Shown in pieces: positions 45,614 to 57,500 of a stretch of DNA of 64,000 nt. The stretch's first letter is position 1, and each line of letters opens with the position of its first letter. Under the pieces are notes generated by a model. The model saw only the letters and a program-made list of their open reading frames with translations, was not told where the DNA came from and searched no databases. A program made the translations under genes and the position numbers. The DNA comes from Plazaster borealis (lineage: Eukaryota > Echinodermata > Asteroidea > Forcipulatida > Labidiasteridae): positions 15,671,063 through 15,735,062 of the forward strand of contig CM037472.1 of NCBI GenBank assembly GCA_021014325.1. Reading direction: 5' to 3'.

Positions 45614-46954
45614 AGCATGAACCTGGTAAAAACTTGAGGCGGCTACACAGGTGCGTGCTACCAGACCTGCATAATGTTCTGAACTTGGAAATGGTAAAAT
45701 GCAACGGGATATAACAAATATTTGTACATGTGTACGTACTGTACATTTTGTTCCTGACGTTGATGGGCGTCACACTGTCATATAGATGGTATTGAGTTGG
45801 CGCCATGGTGAAATTCCATCATTGCTTGCTGGGGGTTAATTGTGACAACTGAAACTTGAAAACTCTAGTAGTAGGCCTACATGTAGGAAGTTGAGAACTT
45901 AAGACCCACAATTTCCTGTTTTTGAGGACATTAGTAGCCAAGTTAAAAATACATGTTGGACTTGGAGGGCAAGATGAATCAATCCAAACAGGATTGTCCT
46001 GAAGGCAGAGGATGTCTTGCAAGACAATCAAACCTGGGTAAAACTCAACAGGGGCTTCGGCAGCATATACTCATGTCATCTTAAAGGGAGTCATTTTACG
46101 GGCCCCAGTCATCAGCATTTGGTTATAAATTCAGTCTTGGGTCTCTAGTCACTGCACAACTTCACCTTCAAGACCTTTTTAAAGATAACTTAGAAATATT
46201 TCCCCATTGTGACGTCATGTCTGTTCTGCTAGAGTCCTGAAAAGTTGGAGGGGGGGTGGGGACACGACCCACCACAGTCCCTTTTCTGTACCTGGAAATT
46301 TCTGAGGGTTTTTGTTTGGTTACACTCGGGCATTATGGACCATTCCCTTAGGGTAGAGCTTTCAACAAAGGGTTGTTTACATTCACATGCCAAATTGTTG
46401 ATATGTGATGGAATATTGGCCACACTGCATTCTACAGGGAGCTGTTAAGTATTTGTAATGTATGTTATAAAATTGACCCTGTTTGAAAAAATGTTTTATA
46501 TAAATTGTGATTATTAGTGTCAATTTATTTGATACTTTGGATTGAGAGCATGAGTGATAAAGTCGGTGAGTGACAGCATGGAGGTAGAATTAAATTCTAC
46601 CTCCATGGTGACAGGTGTATTCCTAAGGAATACCAGTGAACACAAGAACCCTAAAAAGACTCTAGAAATTAGTTGCAAATTGCATTCTGGATTTGAAAGG
46701 GTTCCACAGTTCAAAGGTTAACATTTAAAAAAGAGAATCAAGAAAAGACGCAATAAAATAAACTGTTACATGTGTCAATTTTTTGCAGTTATTTAATACC
46801 AAATTTCATCAATGGATGAACAGTGTACAAATATGTAAATCATTTCGGAAAATATTTTAAATTAGGAGTATAATATATGTGGGTGTTAAACCTGGCCTTG
46901 TTGAGAGACCTTGATGTCTAATGAAGGGAATAAATGCAGACCTTGCTGTTACAT
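45614..46954. other. spacer with a perfect palindrome
   Basis: Holds the 31-bp palindrome at 46,577-46,607 and a G-run at 46,249-46,261. No gene was recognised. Confidence 0.4.
46577..46607. repeat. perfect 31-bp palindrome
   Basis: CATGGAGGTAGAATT, a central A, and AATTCTACCTCCATG are exact mirror complements. The half-sequence recurs as GTTCTACCTCCATGGTCATC at about 59,923, so it may be a fused pair of short transposon ends. Confidence 0.9.
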
Positions 46955-47445
46955 TGCCTGGTAGATCATATTGGTTGCCACTAGAGTCAAACGTGATGTT
47001 ATTGCCCGGTCATATTGCTCCTAGAGTCAACTGTATGATGATGAACCAATATGTTACATGTTGCCTGAATCATATTGGTAGCATCTAAACCGGAGTCCAC
47101 TGCATGATGTTATATGTATATTGCCTGAATCAATTTGGTAGCCTCTGAACTGGAGTCCACTGTAGTCCACTGTATGATGATGGACCATGATGTTATATTG
47201 CCTGAATCAAATTGGTAGCATATAAACCAGAGTCCACTGCATGATGTTGTAATTATTGCCTGAATCAAATTGGTAGACCCTGAACTGGAGTCCACTGTAT
47301 GATGATGGACCATGATGTTATATTGCCTGAATCAAATTGGTAGACTCTGAACTGGAGTCCACTGTATGATGATGGACCATGATGTTATATTGCCTGAATC
47401 AAATTGGTAGCCTCTAAACCGGAGTCCACTGCATGATGATGGACC
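46955..47445. repeat. degenerate minisatellite, ~60-77 bp unit
   Basis: The word GGAGTCCACTG(T/C)ATGATG occurs about six times, spaced 59-77 bases, with TATTGCCTGAATCAAATTGG between copies. Unit length varies because the ATGATGGACC part is present or absent. Weaker units extend to about 47,750. Confidence 0.85.
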
Positions 47446-48150
47446 TCAACAATTACTCTCTGGGTCTCTGTCCTCATGGTGGAACATGCAGTATACAGCG
47501 TAATACTGGTTGTCTTGCCCCATAATTTTTCTGATTGATAATGGACATGCTGCTGAACTATTTGTCTCAGAAGCCCACAGCATCACATTCACAGTGGACC
47601 TCAATGTTATATTTCCTCTGTTCCTCTGGGAGTCCACTAAGTTGATAATGGCCCAAGTGGTAGAGTATATTGCCTGGAACATGGGTTGTGTGATTGAGAC
47701 AAAGAGTAGGTACATGTTGAGACTGCTTGGGTATATTGCCTGGATGGTCATATTGGGTTACCCTGAGGAGTCTAGTTACTAATCACTAACTATTGGATTG
47801 CTCTAGCTCTAATCACATGTACCACATTTGGAGTTGTGGAGTTTGCAGAATCAAGTTGAACTCAATATAGCTTGTCTTTAAATTATAAATCTCTAGTTTA
47901 AATTTTGATGTGTGCCCGAAAGAAGGACGTAACGAAAAGTTACACGAGAAAGGTGCAAAATTGTGTTTCAAGAAAACTGGGCGTGAAAGTTTGATCGGTT
48001 TTCTGCCATTCATAAGTCATTATATTAAGAAGGTTAATTTCTGCATGGGAACATGTCTTTGGGGGTAATTCTAGCAAAACAAATGTAACAGTAATGCCAT
48101 ATTTGTTTGTCAGGAGCACTTACGTCCTTCTGTTACTAGAAAAGGGTACT

Positions 48151-48204
48151 TTGTGTGCCTGGAAGAAGGGCGTAGAGTCTGACGTCCTTCTTCTGGGCAC
48201 ACAA
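48151..48204. repeat. hairpin with TTGTGTGCC arms
   Basis: TTGTGTGCCTGGAAGAAGGG and CGT face ACG and TCCTTCTTCTGGGCACACAA across a 7-base loop, leaving only a few mismatches. A related single arm, GTGTGCCCGAAAGAAGGACG, lies at 47,911. Confidence 0.75.
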
Positions 48205-49482
48205 CGATTTGTTCAATATACGGATAACTTTTCAGTTTTGCTTTGTGGTATTTTTCCATGTGCAGTTTAAAGTGAATTACATCCATAATACAAAACCTGT
48301 ACTTGGAAAATTGTATCCTGAAATCCAATTGCATGTGTACATGAGGAAGGTACCTCATCCACACAGTAGGCCTACAGTGTTTGCAGAACAGTGTGGAAAG
48401 TTGTATTGGTCAAACTTTTGGACACAGAGGATGCATTAACAGTGAGTTTTACAGGAACAACCAGTTCTAACAGCCCTTCCAAAATGAAATCCCCAAGAGA
48501 CCTATTTGGAGGTCAACCAAATTTATGAAGTTAGTAAGTGGAATGAGTGTAAATTTAATAAGGGTGTCATGTGAAGGAAGTCTGCTACTAGGTTAGTTTT
48601 TTTATAGTTTTATTTTAGTCTGCCCATGTTCACAGTTGCTCTAATTCAATCTTGACTGTGGAAATGCCTGGTTATGTACAATTACTCAGCTTTGAAACCT
48701 TACGTTACAGACAAAACTTCAGTTATTCGTTTCAATATGCGACCTCACTGATTGTAAAGTTTATACATTGTTTGTGTACCAGTACCATCCATTCAGAAAA
48801 ATGATTCCCCTATGAAATACTGTCAAGGTTGAGAAAATGGTATTTGAAGACCCCCAAATTATTGCCGCTTATTTCATTGATGAAGAAAATCCATATTAAT
48901 ATGAATGTAGGGCCTGATGTAAATGTACACACAATTCCTGACAAAACTTACTGTATTTCAATGTTTTCATTGAAACAGGATCACCTAATTGTTTCTGATG
49001 AATTGTTCATTTAGGACACTTAAGGATAAGGATAAATTTCAAAAACTCTTCCAAAAACCAATGATGTACTTTCCCTTTAAAGATATTCTCAGTTAGAAGA
49101 AAGGCTAGATTTTGTTTATTGGAGGTCAGAGGTTCTTTGTTTCTCTCCATGGGACATAGCAGGACAAGGTGTGTTTCTAAATTCTATGTGGATGAGTTGT
49201 GAGCTGTCTTTATTGTCTGTTCTGAAGAATGGAATGTGAAATGTCTCAACAATAAGATCTGACAAGGTTTTTTCTTTATGTTTAGGTATGTTGATGTTGT
49301 TGTCTGTGTAGAGTGCACGTAGGTTGTAATAACGGTCCTTTCTCCATGATGTTCACATCTAGTTCTGGAAATGTTTTAGTCTGTGTTCTTCATTTTTTTG
49401 GAAACATGTCAAACCTTGAGATTCACTTGTTCTGAACTACAATCAAATGTACTCATGTACAGGCTTTAAGGTTATACATGGA
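48205..49482. other. spacer, nothing recognised
   Basis: No gene, RNA or delimited repeat. Confidence 0.4.
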
Positions 49483-49668
49483 CAGTGACATAACTAGGGG
49501 CAGGGGGTGGGAGCCCCCCTCTCAGAACCCTTGCAACCCGCCTTGCCCCCCATGAGATCCAAAAAATGAACAAATGAATGGTTCCATACATTAAAATAGC
49601 CCCTCCCCCATTATGAATTATGTCTTTGCCTCTGCTTCCCCCAATGAAAATTTCTGTTTACGCCACTG
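49483..49668. mobile_element. MITE with CAGTG(A/G)C..TAACTAG ends
   Basis: CAGTGACATAACTAGGGGC at the left and GTTTACGCCACTG at the right are imperfect inverted repeats around a G-rich then C-rich interior. This layout is seen in a widespread animal MITE class whose ends read CAGTGGCGTAACTA. Confidence 0.65.
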
Positions 49669-50190
49669 TACACTTTTTGTATATACAAGGCCATGCCTGT
49701 AAATATATAGGCCTATCCGTTTGTTATCAAAATTCAATGCAATGTTGGTATTGTAGAGCAAATTTGAAGTGAATGGACATACACCTTTAGCCTGCATCCA
49801 CCATCTTTGTCGTGTGCCCTGTGTGCAATCAGCAACAATGGGTACTGATCCTCGTCCTAGAGAAATGGGGATCAGACTAATTGCTCTCCAGTCTGGGTTT
49901 GATTACATTGATTTGAATTTCATTGGGTGGCTGCACCATGATGAAGATCCATGGTTGATGGTCGCGTCAATAAAGAAGAGGAGATTTGTAAGGAACGGTT
50001 TCCAAAGCTTGTTGGGCAAATGATTCCAATGGTATTTTGTACAACGTGTTTTGCTTATTATCAGTGTTCTTGTTGAATATGTATGGCCCCAAGAGACTGC
50101 AGCTTATGACAGATAAGGCTTAAGATTGTTAAGAAAACAACATAGGCAAATTGTAAACGAGTTTTTTTCTTCTTTTTTCTTCTTTTGTAG

Positions 50191-50264
50191 ATCTTGAAAT
50201 TCCAAACAACCATCTTCAGTGCTGACTGAAGTGGACCCAAGCAAAACTCTACAAGACATCAGAG
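50191..50264 (+). other. non-coding leader exon with strong splice sites
   Basis: A 74-bp segment between a ~30-base pyrimidine tract ending TTCTTCTTTTGTAG and the donor AGAG|GTATGT. All three frames are closed by stops, so if spliced it is untranslated: a 5' leader exon of a plus-strand gene or a non-coding RNA exon. The next candidate exon, 50,844-50,890, begins with a start codon. Confidence 0.5.
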
Positions 50265-50843
50265 GTATGTTAATTTTGTTCTAACATGGGGGGGGGGGGG
50301 GTCATGCTTGTGAGACAGAATAGCCTTCAGTGATGGAGTAGAAACTTATAAGAATTGATCATTTTCTCACAATTAAATAAAAGTTGAATGTTTTTCTGTG
50401 TGTGGTAAACACTGTTTTATTTTTGTAAAGGCATAACAGATCGTGCGTAGGATTTGTAATGCTGATCGTGCGTACACGTTTTGTATTTAACCCCAGATTG
50501 TACCACCACAAAACTTATCGAAAGGGAACCATATAAACATTTATGATAAATTTGTTTGGTTGTTTGCTCAAAAAGCGGAAAGTGGTAGGGAGATGCAAAC
50601 TTATTATTTGATTTTATCGGCTGCCAGCCACAAAGAATTGAGCTGCTTTTACCACCATGCCATTGAATGGAATTGAATTGTAAATAGTCCATTTGTTAGC
50701 TTAATAAATAGAAGCATTATAAAAGTGAAGTTCAAGTGCTGCAAACGTGATCCTTTGTTCTGGTATGTAACCACTCAATTCACAATATTTCCCCCAAAAA
50801 ACCTGAAACAACTTTTGCGGTCACTGCTTGCTGTAAATACTAG

Positions 50844-50890
50844 CATGGAAAGCCGAAATGATAGTACAGAGACCACCACCACCTCAGCAG
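50844..50890 (+). CDS. candidate start-codon exon
   Basis: Acceptor-like GCTGTAAATACTAG|C is followed at once by ATGGAAAGC, and the segment ends at the donor GCAG|GTGACA in phase 1. It encodes MESRNDSTETTTTSA. Together with the untranslated exon at 50,191-50,264 it would form the 5' end of a plus-strand gene, with later exons to the right or beyond the window. The protein cannot be identified from 15 residues. Confidence 0.3.
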
Positions 50891-51496
50891 GTGACAAAGA
50901 GGAGGTTTATTTATAGAATTCAATTTCAGTATTTGTTTCTTTAAGATAAATTCTAGCATTGAAGTGGAAAGTTGTCTGAAAAGGAAATCTCGCTCTCTCT
51001 CCCACACAGTCTGATTTGTGACATTGAAGGTGACATGTTTATCAGGGTGTGAAATTGCTTCTTGGCATAATTACTGCATCACAGTTAAGGACCGGGTGAT
51101 GTCTTGGTGACACGTGTCCATCTGTGCTGAAATTTCATTTTTTTGTATGATGGGTACAATAACTTTATATGGTTACTGGCTGATCTCGTAGTCCCGACTC
51201 TCCTTGCATGTTAAAATGTACACTGATGTACAGCTCAAACAAACTTATAAAGACTAGACATTTTAAATGTGAACATTTTTGTTTGTGTCATAAACAATTT
51301 TGTATTTATTTATTATTGTTTTAATGGTCATGTAAGGTTGGTAATTAATTTGTGGTTACTTGCTAAACTTGTAGTTTATATGTAGGCTCTCCCTGCATGT
51401 TAAATTGTACTTATCATGTACATTTACTGCACAAATTCATTACATAATTATGACTGAGGAAACATTGTCACACGAAACAATAAGTATGCCAATTTA

Positions 51497-51671
51497 ATAG
51501 ACCTTATGCATTGACGTCATCCAGCCGCCATCTTAGAGGTGAAACGATGACGAAACAATCGAAACGCACAAGTTTATACACATTGCGCACAGGATTGGCC
51601 AATGAACAACCTCCTTTTGACCTCTTGGCGAGGGCGCCCTACTGAAATGACATCATGTGCATAAGGTCTAT
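51497..51671. mobile_element. MITE with ATAGACCTTATGCA ends
   Basis: ATAGACCTTATGCATTGACG at the left and CATGTGCATAAGGTCTAT at the right are inverted repeats extending into TGACGTCAT/ATGACATCAT. The TGACGTCA word is a perfect CRE, so this element can scatter CREB-type sites. Confidence 0.8.
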
Positions 51672-52819
51672 AATGGATGATGGCTAAACTAATATTCTCA
51701 TTGACTTTCTGCATGTTCAAATGTACATTTATGCCACACACAAATGAACACAATATATTATAAAGAAATGCACGATGGATTACTCCATTTAGGAAGGCCT
51801 TCCTTCATAATCACTGTACGTGTTGTACATGTACATGTAAATGAAATATGGCTTCATAAATTCATGTCAAATGATTGATGCAATCCATTCAACGTATGAT
51901 CAATACATTAGATCCATCGACAGATTGAAGCCTTCGCATGACTGGGGAATGAATATCGGTTTCACTGTGTGGTTCACAACAATTTTGTTATGACTGGGGA
52001 TAATTTGGCTGTGACTGGAAACCATGATTTGATTTATCAAGGGATCGTTGGTTTATCTGATTAGTTTTCTCAACATGTTTTGCCTCTCTGTGTTGAGTCT
52101 CTATCAGGAGAGACTCAAGAGAGAGGCGAAAACCAATACTTAATGTTATCCATTTGTGCCGTCTGCTACACTATAGACCTCTATCATGGTGCAGCCATCT
52201 TGATTTTCTCTGATTAAATTTTCTCCCATTCAAATCAATGTAACCAAACCGAGGCTGGAAGGAGAAATGGTCTGGTTCCTTTTTGTACAATGAAGATTAA
52301 CATTCATTACTGGTATTGGGTATAAGGAACATGACCAAGATAATGGCAGCATGATAATGGTTTATTGCTGAGCATGTTTTCTTAAAGCGTGAACACCGGA
52401 TATTCAGAATTTCCCTGCTTTCAGTGAAAATTTGATATTCAAAAACACAGCAGATCAAAGTCCATTCAGTTAGATGCAATTATGTATTGTTTGCATCAGG
52501 GAAAGAATTGCATACATGGACACTACATAAATTGAGGCATTAATTATAATGTAATACAATCTCAATTTTTCGCTGCTGATAAAAAGGAGATTGCATATTT
52601 TTTCCTTCAGACATTCGCTCTAGCATGGCAAAGGTCATGCCTGTGGATTTTTTCACAGAACTAAGGAAAGCAGTGCTTAGTACACATCGGTGTATGGGTA
52701 CAACACAAATAATATTCATTATCCCCGATGCAAATTTAACATCATATTCACATCCAGCAAACCCCCCCCCCCCCCCAGAAAAAAAGTACAAATTTGTCAA
52801 ATGATAATCCTATAGGTAG
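51672..52819. other. spacer, nothing recognised
   Basis: A C-run at 52,763-52,777 and a fragment starting TATAGACCTCTATCATGG (52,173), related to the preceding MITE type. No gene. Confidence 0.4.
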
Positions 52820-53109
52820 TGTAGACAGCGACCGCTAGAGGGCGCTGTTCGTTTTTGTTATTCGTTTAGCGAATGAGATCTTGTGACCCATTGACCCGTG
52901 CGTAACGAAACCGCGTGACGTATGGGCGGATTGATATTGGTTTTAGACAGTGTCACTCGGTTCATTCTTAAAAATAACCGGGTCTAGTTTAAAGATGGCG
53001 ATTGGCTCTCTCTATTGATATAACGAATGACTCTACATTTCGAAGGAAAAGTGTCGAAGTCTTCCAGCAAAAAACCTTGAATATTTCATTGTTTTATCAT
53101 TCTACGGAG
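52820..53109 (+). promoter_or_regulatory. promoter-like island and possible first exon
   Basis: A CpG-richer island has GATTGG/GATATTGG (inverted CCAAT) boxes, a CRE-like TGACGTA at 52,917, and AAGATGGCG (a YY1-type initiator-region motif) at 52,993. It ends at a consensus donor, CGGAG|GTGAGC, at 53,109/53,110. It also holds CCGCTAGAGGGCGCT (52,832-52,846), close to the CTCF core. It could be a transcription start with an untranslated first exon. The only ATG, in AAGATGGCG, gives a six-residue frame. Confidence 0.4.
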
Positions 53110-53985
53110 GTGAGCATAGTATACTTACTTACTTTGTGCTGATTTATGCTGTCTTAATAGTAGTTTCATAAGGATTCAACCAATACTTCACTTTTTAAAA
53201 GAAACTTTTAAGTTGTTGCGCATTCCTGCGCGAACTTGTTCAGTATGGGCTACCGGGGATCGGAGCGATCCGAAGGGTTGATTTTCCCGCGCTGGGTCGG
53301 TGATTGTTAATTTAACGCACAACTCGTTGCGCTGGTTCCCAGCACTCACCAATGGCATTACTCTTGTGTTACGGCTTTGAGAATTGTTGTGCTTAACTGG
53401 TAGCGGTATTATTAAAAATAGGACTATTTTTAGAATAAAATAATAAAACATTGGGTTGGCTTATTAACTAAATGTTTAGTTTTAATTACTGCCCCAAAAA
53501 GTTATCGACAAATCACAACATACACTGAACTGCCAGTAAATCCTCATTATTATTAGCAACAACAAGAAAAGACAACATGATTTTTACAAGAAGTTAATGT
53601 TATTACTATACTATATTTAACCTGGCTTGACATCTATTTGTAATTTTTTATTGGCACATATAACATTTGAATACAAAAACTATCGTACAGAATAATCCTG
53701 AAATGAGAAAATTTCTTTTGCAGACTCTTTCTGTCAGTTTGCACCCTAAAGCTAACCCACCTCTCACACCACACCAATCGCTTGCCTTTTCTGCTTTTCT
53801 GCTTTTCTGCACAAACTACCACCTGCTATTCCCCCCCCCATCCCGATTGCTGACTCCTTGCTTTGCTTCAATTTTGCTAACAAATCATCTGTCACCTCAT
53901 CATGTAATCTTTGGGCCCATACTCAACGCATTAAGTCAAGTAACTTCATTGGATTGTAAAAGACCTTAAATTCTCATTCTCAAAC
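53110..53985. other. probable intron after the promoter-like island
   Basis: No exon was identified. A T/C-rich stretch at 53,745-53,845 is open on the plus strand (53,667-53,969) but low in complexity. Confidence 0.35.
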
Positions 53986-54201
53986 TTGAAACTAAAACGG
54001 GTCAAGCTCGCAAAAAGTAAGTCCAGCAGGCCAAGTGGGAAAATACGTCTGGAGTCATTCTTAGGAGAGGCCTACATTCCACCAGGTCTCCATCCAGACC
54101 AGGTCGAGAATGAAGAAGAAAACATCAATGTTCCACAGCTCCTTGAAGAACTCGCCAGGGCAAAACAATGCATCTACTCAAATAGAACTTCAGATTGTTA
54201 A
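53986..54201 (+). CDS. possible terminal exon of an unidentified plus-strand gene
   Basis: The open frame encodes SGKIRLESFLGEAYIPPGL then HPDQVENEEENINVPQLLEE and LARAKQCIYSNRTSDC before TAA. The basic start, acidic middle and helical LLEELARAK look protein-like. There is no strong pyrimidine-rich acceptor directly in front and no AATAAA soon after, and I recognise no family. Confidence 0.3.
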   Translation: MKLKRVKLAKSKSSRPSGKIRLESFLGEAYIPPGLHPDQVENEEENINVPQLLEELARAKQCIYSNRTSDC

Positions 54202-54254
54202 TATTTTGTATTGATAATTATAAATGCAAATTTTCTCAAATTTTTCTATTTTTG

Positions 54255-54535
54255 GGTGGTAACTGTCACGTTTGACCTTTGACCTTTAGTTACGTAACCT
54301 TTGGACATCAAAAGGTCAAGTGTTTGACCTTATATCATTGACCTTGAGTCTGAGAAAGGTCAAGTGTTTGCTCTTATTCTTATGCTCATTAAAGGTTGAA
54401 CTTTTCTCATTGGCTTTTAAGGTTCCAAGTTGATGTCCTTTTAATGCACACATTGTATAGGGAATTAATTAATACACATGGTCACACTTAATGTGTATGG
54501 AAATATACAACGAAAAAAGTGACCTTTGACCTGAG
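54255..54535. promoter_or_regulatory. cluster of nuclear-receptor half-sites with two DR1 elements
   Basis: TGACCTTTGACCT at 54,273-54,285 and 54,520-54,532 is the exact inverse of AGGTCAAAGGTCA, the DR1 element bound by HNF4, RXR heterodimers and COUP-TF. Between them are GTTTGACC, AAAGGTCAAG (twice) and TTGACCTTGAG, the last containing TCAAGGTCA in reverse, an ERR/SF-1 type site. Confidence 0.6.
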
Positions 54536-57500
54536 GCAACTCGGCATCCCATCGACCTATCCCCACAAACTTGGTGTCAAAATGAAGGATTCAAAGAGAC
54601 CTTTCCAACTAGACTGGTCACAGGTCCATCACATGTAATCTAAAATTTTGCAGTTTTACCTACTATAGGGCCTACTGAATCATTTGTCATCTCACCACAT
54701 ATTGCATCATTTGCTCTGAGTTCATGTTTACGTGAAGAACGTATCATGTGAACATTGGACATGCATTTAAAGAAAAAATGTTAGATGTAGATGAAAACAA
54801 ATAATTGCAGCAACTTACAAGACTTTGACAAATTTGAAAGGCAAAATTTTGAAAATGTCATGTCATGTGTGCGTAAGCAGTCTTCACTTCCTTAGGGGCC
54901 AAGTTTGGGATTGGGGAAGGTGTTATTTTTGTCGTTTTATCTTGTGACCCAATTGTCACATCCCTCTGTGAAACTGGAACGACAAGAAGTTAAGACAGGA
55001 AAACTGTAATTAGAAACAAAAAAGACTCAGAGAGATGTCAGAGTTTCTGAAAAAGCTTCTACGATCAACATTTACAAAAAGATGAACATTTGAGTTTTTA
55101 AGAAGCTATATTGTTTCTCTTAAGTATAATTAATTGCATTGTATTCTTGCATTTGACCTACTTGTGGTTTAAGGTTCAAAAGCTCTCAAATGAAATGGAG
55201 ATTTGGCCGATCATTTCCAGCAGGCATTATTTATTCAGCTAGACCTGGAATTTTATGGAGGAGTTGTTCAGATAAGGTGCAGTGATTGAGTTGACAGCAA
55301 CTCTAACTCCTCATGAATATTTATAAAGTGTACTTCCTCACCTCAAACCACGGAGCTATACAAAAATCCAGTACCCTAATACAACACCCAAACTATTGGA
55401 CTCTGATTGAGGAGTTATAAATGTGTGTCTGATCCCATGTTTTAGCATGATCAGATTACTAGTGCTGTCCTCAGTCCATCAAAACGTGCATGTTTTAGTT
55501 GGTTCGGGGTGGTTAGGGTTGGCTTTGGGGAAAAAATTTGATAAAAACACCGACAGATTTTGTATTAAAACAAATTGTGGTGCTGGAATATTTAGTCTTA
55601 TTGGCAGCCAAGTTCTTACCCATCTGTGAAATTAATCTCAATATTAGCCTGAATGTTTAAAACATTCTTGATGGTGATTAAAATGTACTCGACCATTAGG
55701 CAAGTCCATTTATAGACATCTTGAACACACAGGTTCAAGCGTCGTAAATGCTGCCCCTCTCAGAGGGTTAATCCTACTATAATGAGAATCCAGAAACCAT
55801 CAAGGGCATTCAATGGAGAATTTCAGCCTCTCCAGCCGATTTATACAAAATGTAAAAAAGTGTTTCTCTCGAGGACAGCACCTGCACTCATGGAACATTT
55901 TGATTCATGTCCGACTGACCCAGATTTGGGTGAAAGATATATGACGTGACGTGATTCATCTGGGTCCCAAGTCTGCCTCTAATGCAAGATTCGTAAATCA
56001 GTCTCAATGCAATTTTACCCCCTTTTTTGTTGTATTCTATTGAGCATTTAATGGTTCACATCTGCTTGCTGGATGCTGAGTGATGTGCATTCTGAAAAAA
56101 ACCCAAACAAAAACAAAAAAACAAGGAACAGACTTTGGCATCTCATCTTCCACCAGTTTCAGCAGCCATTAAAAATGAATGAAATGACTCACACAAATCT
56201 TTATATGGTTAAAAAAAAAACTGCTGGGAGTTACTGCTTTTGATTTTGTTTTCATGAGTAGAGAGTAAGCTGCGTCTGCCCACAGAGTTTAATGAATTTT
56301 TTTTTGGCATGATGTGATTTGAGGTGTTGCATTGGTGGAGCATCTGTATGATACTCCTCGGTTTGTGCTAACACCATGTGATAATATCTACTTGATGTGT
56401 AGAATAGTTCTTGATATTAAGAACTTGTCCTGCTACTACTGCCGTGGAGTAGATTGGGAATCAGTAGATTACCTAGTTCAAATAAAAACTTGTCCTGCTT
56501 ATTATTTGCTGCCTTGGAGAAGATTGGGAAGACCTCCTGACAATGACTAGTGCAGGCTAATTGAACCATTGAGACCAACATATCCCACACTTCTGCACAG
56601 CAAGTAGATATTATCACAAAGTGTTATTGCAACCGAATTTTGACAGCAGGTAGAAATCCCCAAGAGTTCCATTATTGTGTACCTGTTGGGACATACATGT
56701 AGAGCAAGGACCAGACCTTGCACTATATGGTTGATGACTAGCACTGTTTACAACTACATGTACAGGTACGTGTACACATTAGAGTTGTAGTTTAAGGATA
56801 TCAATTTATTGAGAATGGAACAAAGAAGGTTTTCATGACGGCAGGACATGGGTTTATGAGTAAATTCCAAGATACTTGGGGATTTGAAAGCAATGTTGTG
56901 ACAATAACTCATTGAAAGTAACACAGTAAAAAGGAACTTTATCAACATTTGTTGCCTTCAATAAAGGATAGTTCTGTGGATTGTTATCGAGAGCAAGAGC
57001 ACTTTTCATTCTCCAAAGTAGGGATGCTTCCACAGCATTGTGATGTCTGAATATTCATGAAGCAAGGTTACCTTTCTCTGAATATTCATGCCATGCCCTG
57101 GTCTACCTTGAACCAATCAGCGGGTATCTGATTCTTGTTTACCTACAGTAGTTTTCCATAAACGCATTGTTCATGCATCCTTGGTTATTCTTTCCCGATC
57201 CCATTCAGTTGTTCTCCCATGGCCACTGTATACCCCCATTTTTTGTGTCAGGCCAAGCATATTGGCCCATGCCACAGTTGTACAGATTTCCCACCTCCAT
57301 GATCTAACACAATGAACTATACAGAGGCCTCATCAGGGGTACATGGAACTCCAATGTCGTTATTCATGCCATGTACATGATGCACCCATGTCACTATCCA
57401 GGAGGAAAAGTGGTAGAATACAGCACCCCTCTTTCGTTATGCATGACTTCATTTTGTGTAATAAGTCAACAGCTAGGGGTCTGATGTTGAACACAAAACC

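Noticed and set aside
53667..53969. 100-residue Pro/Leu-rich frame
   Set aside because: Low-complexity CT-rich DNA without splice support.
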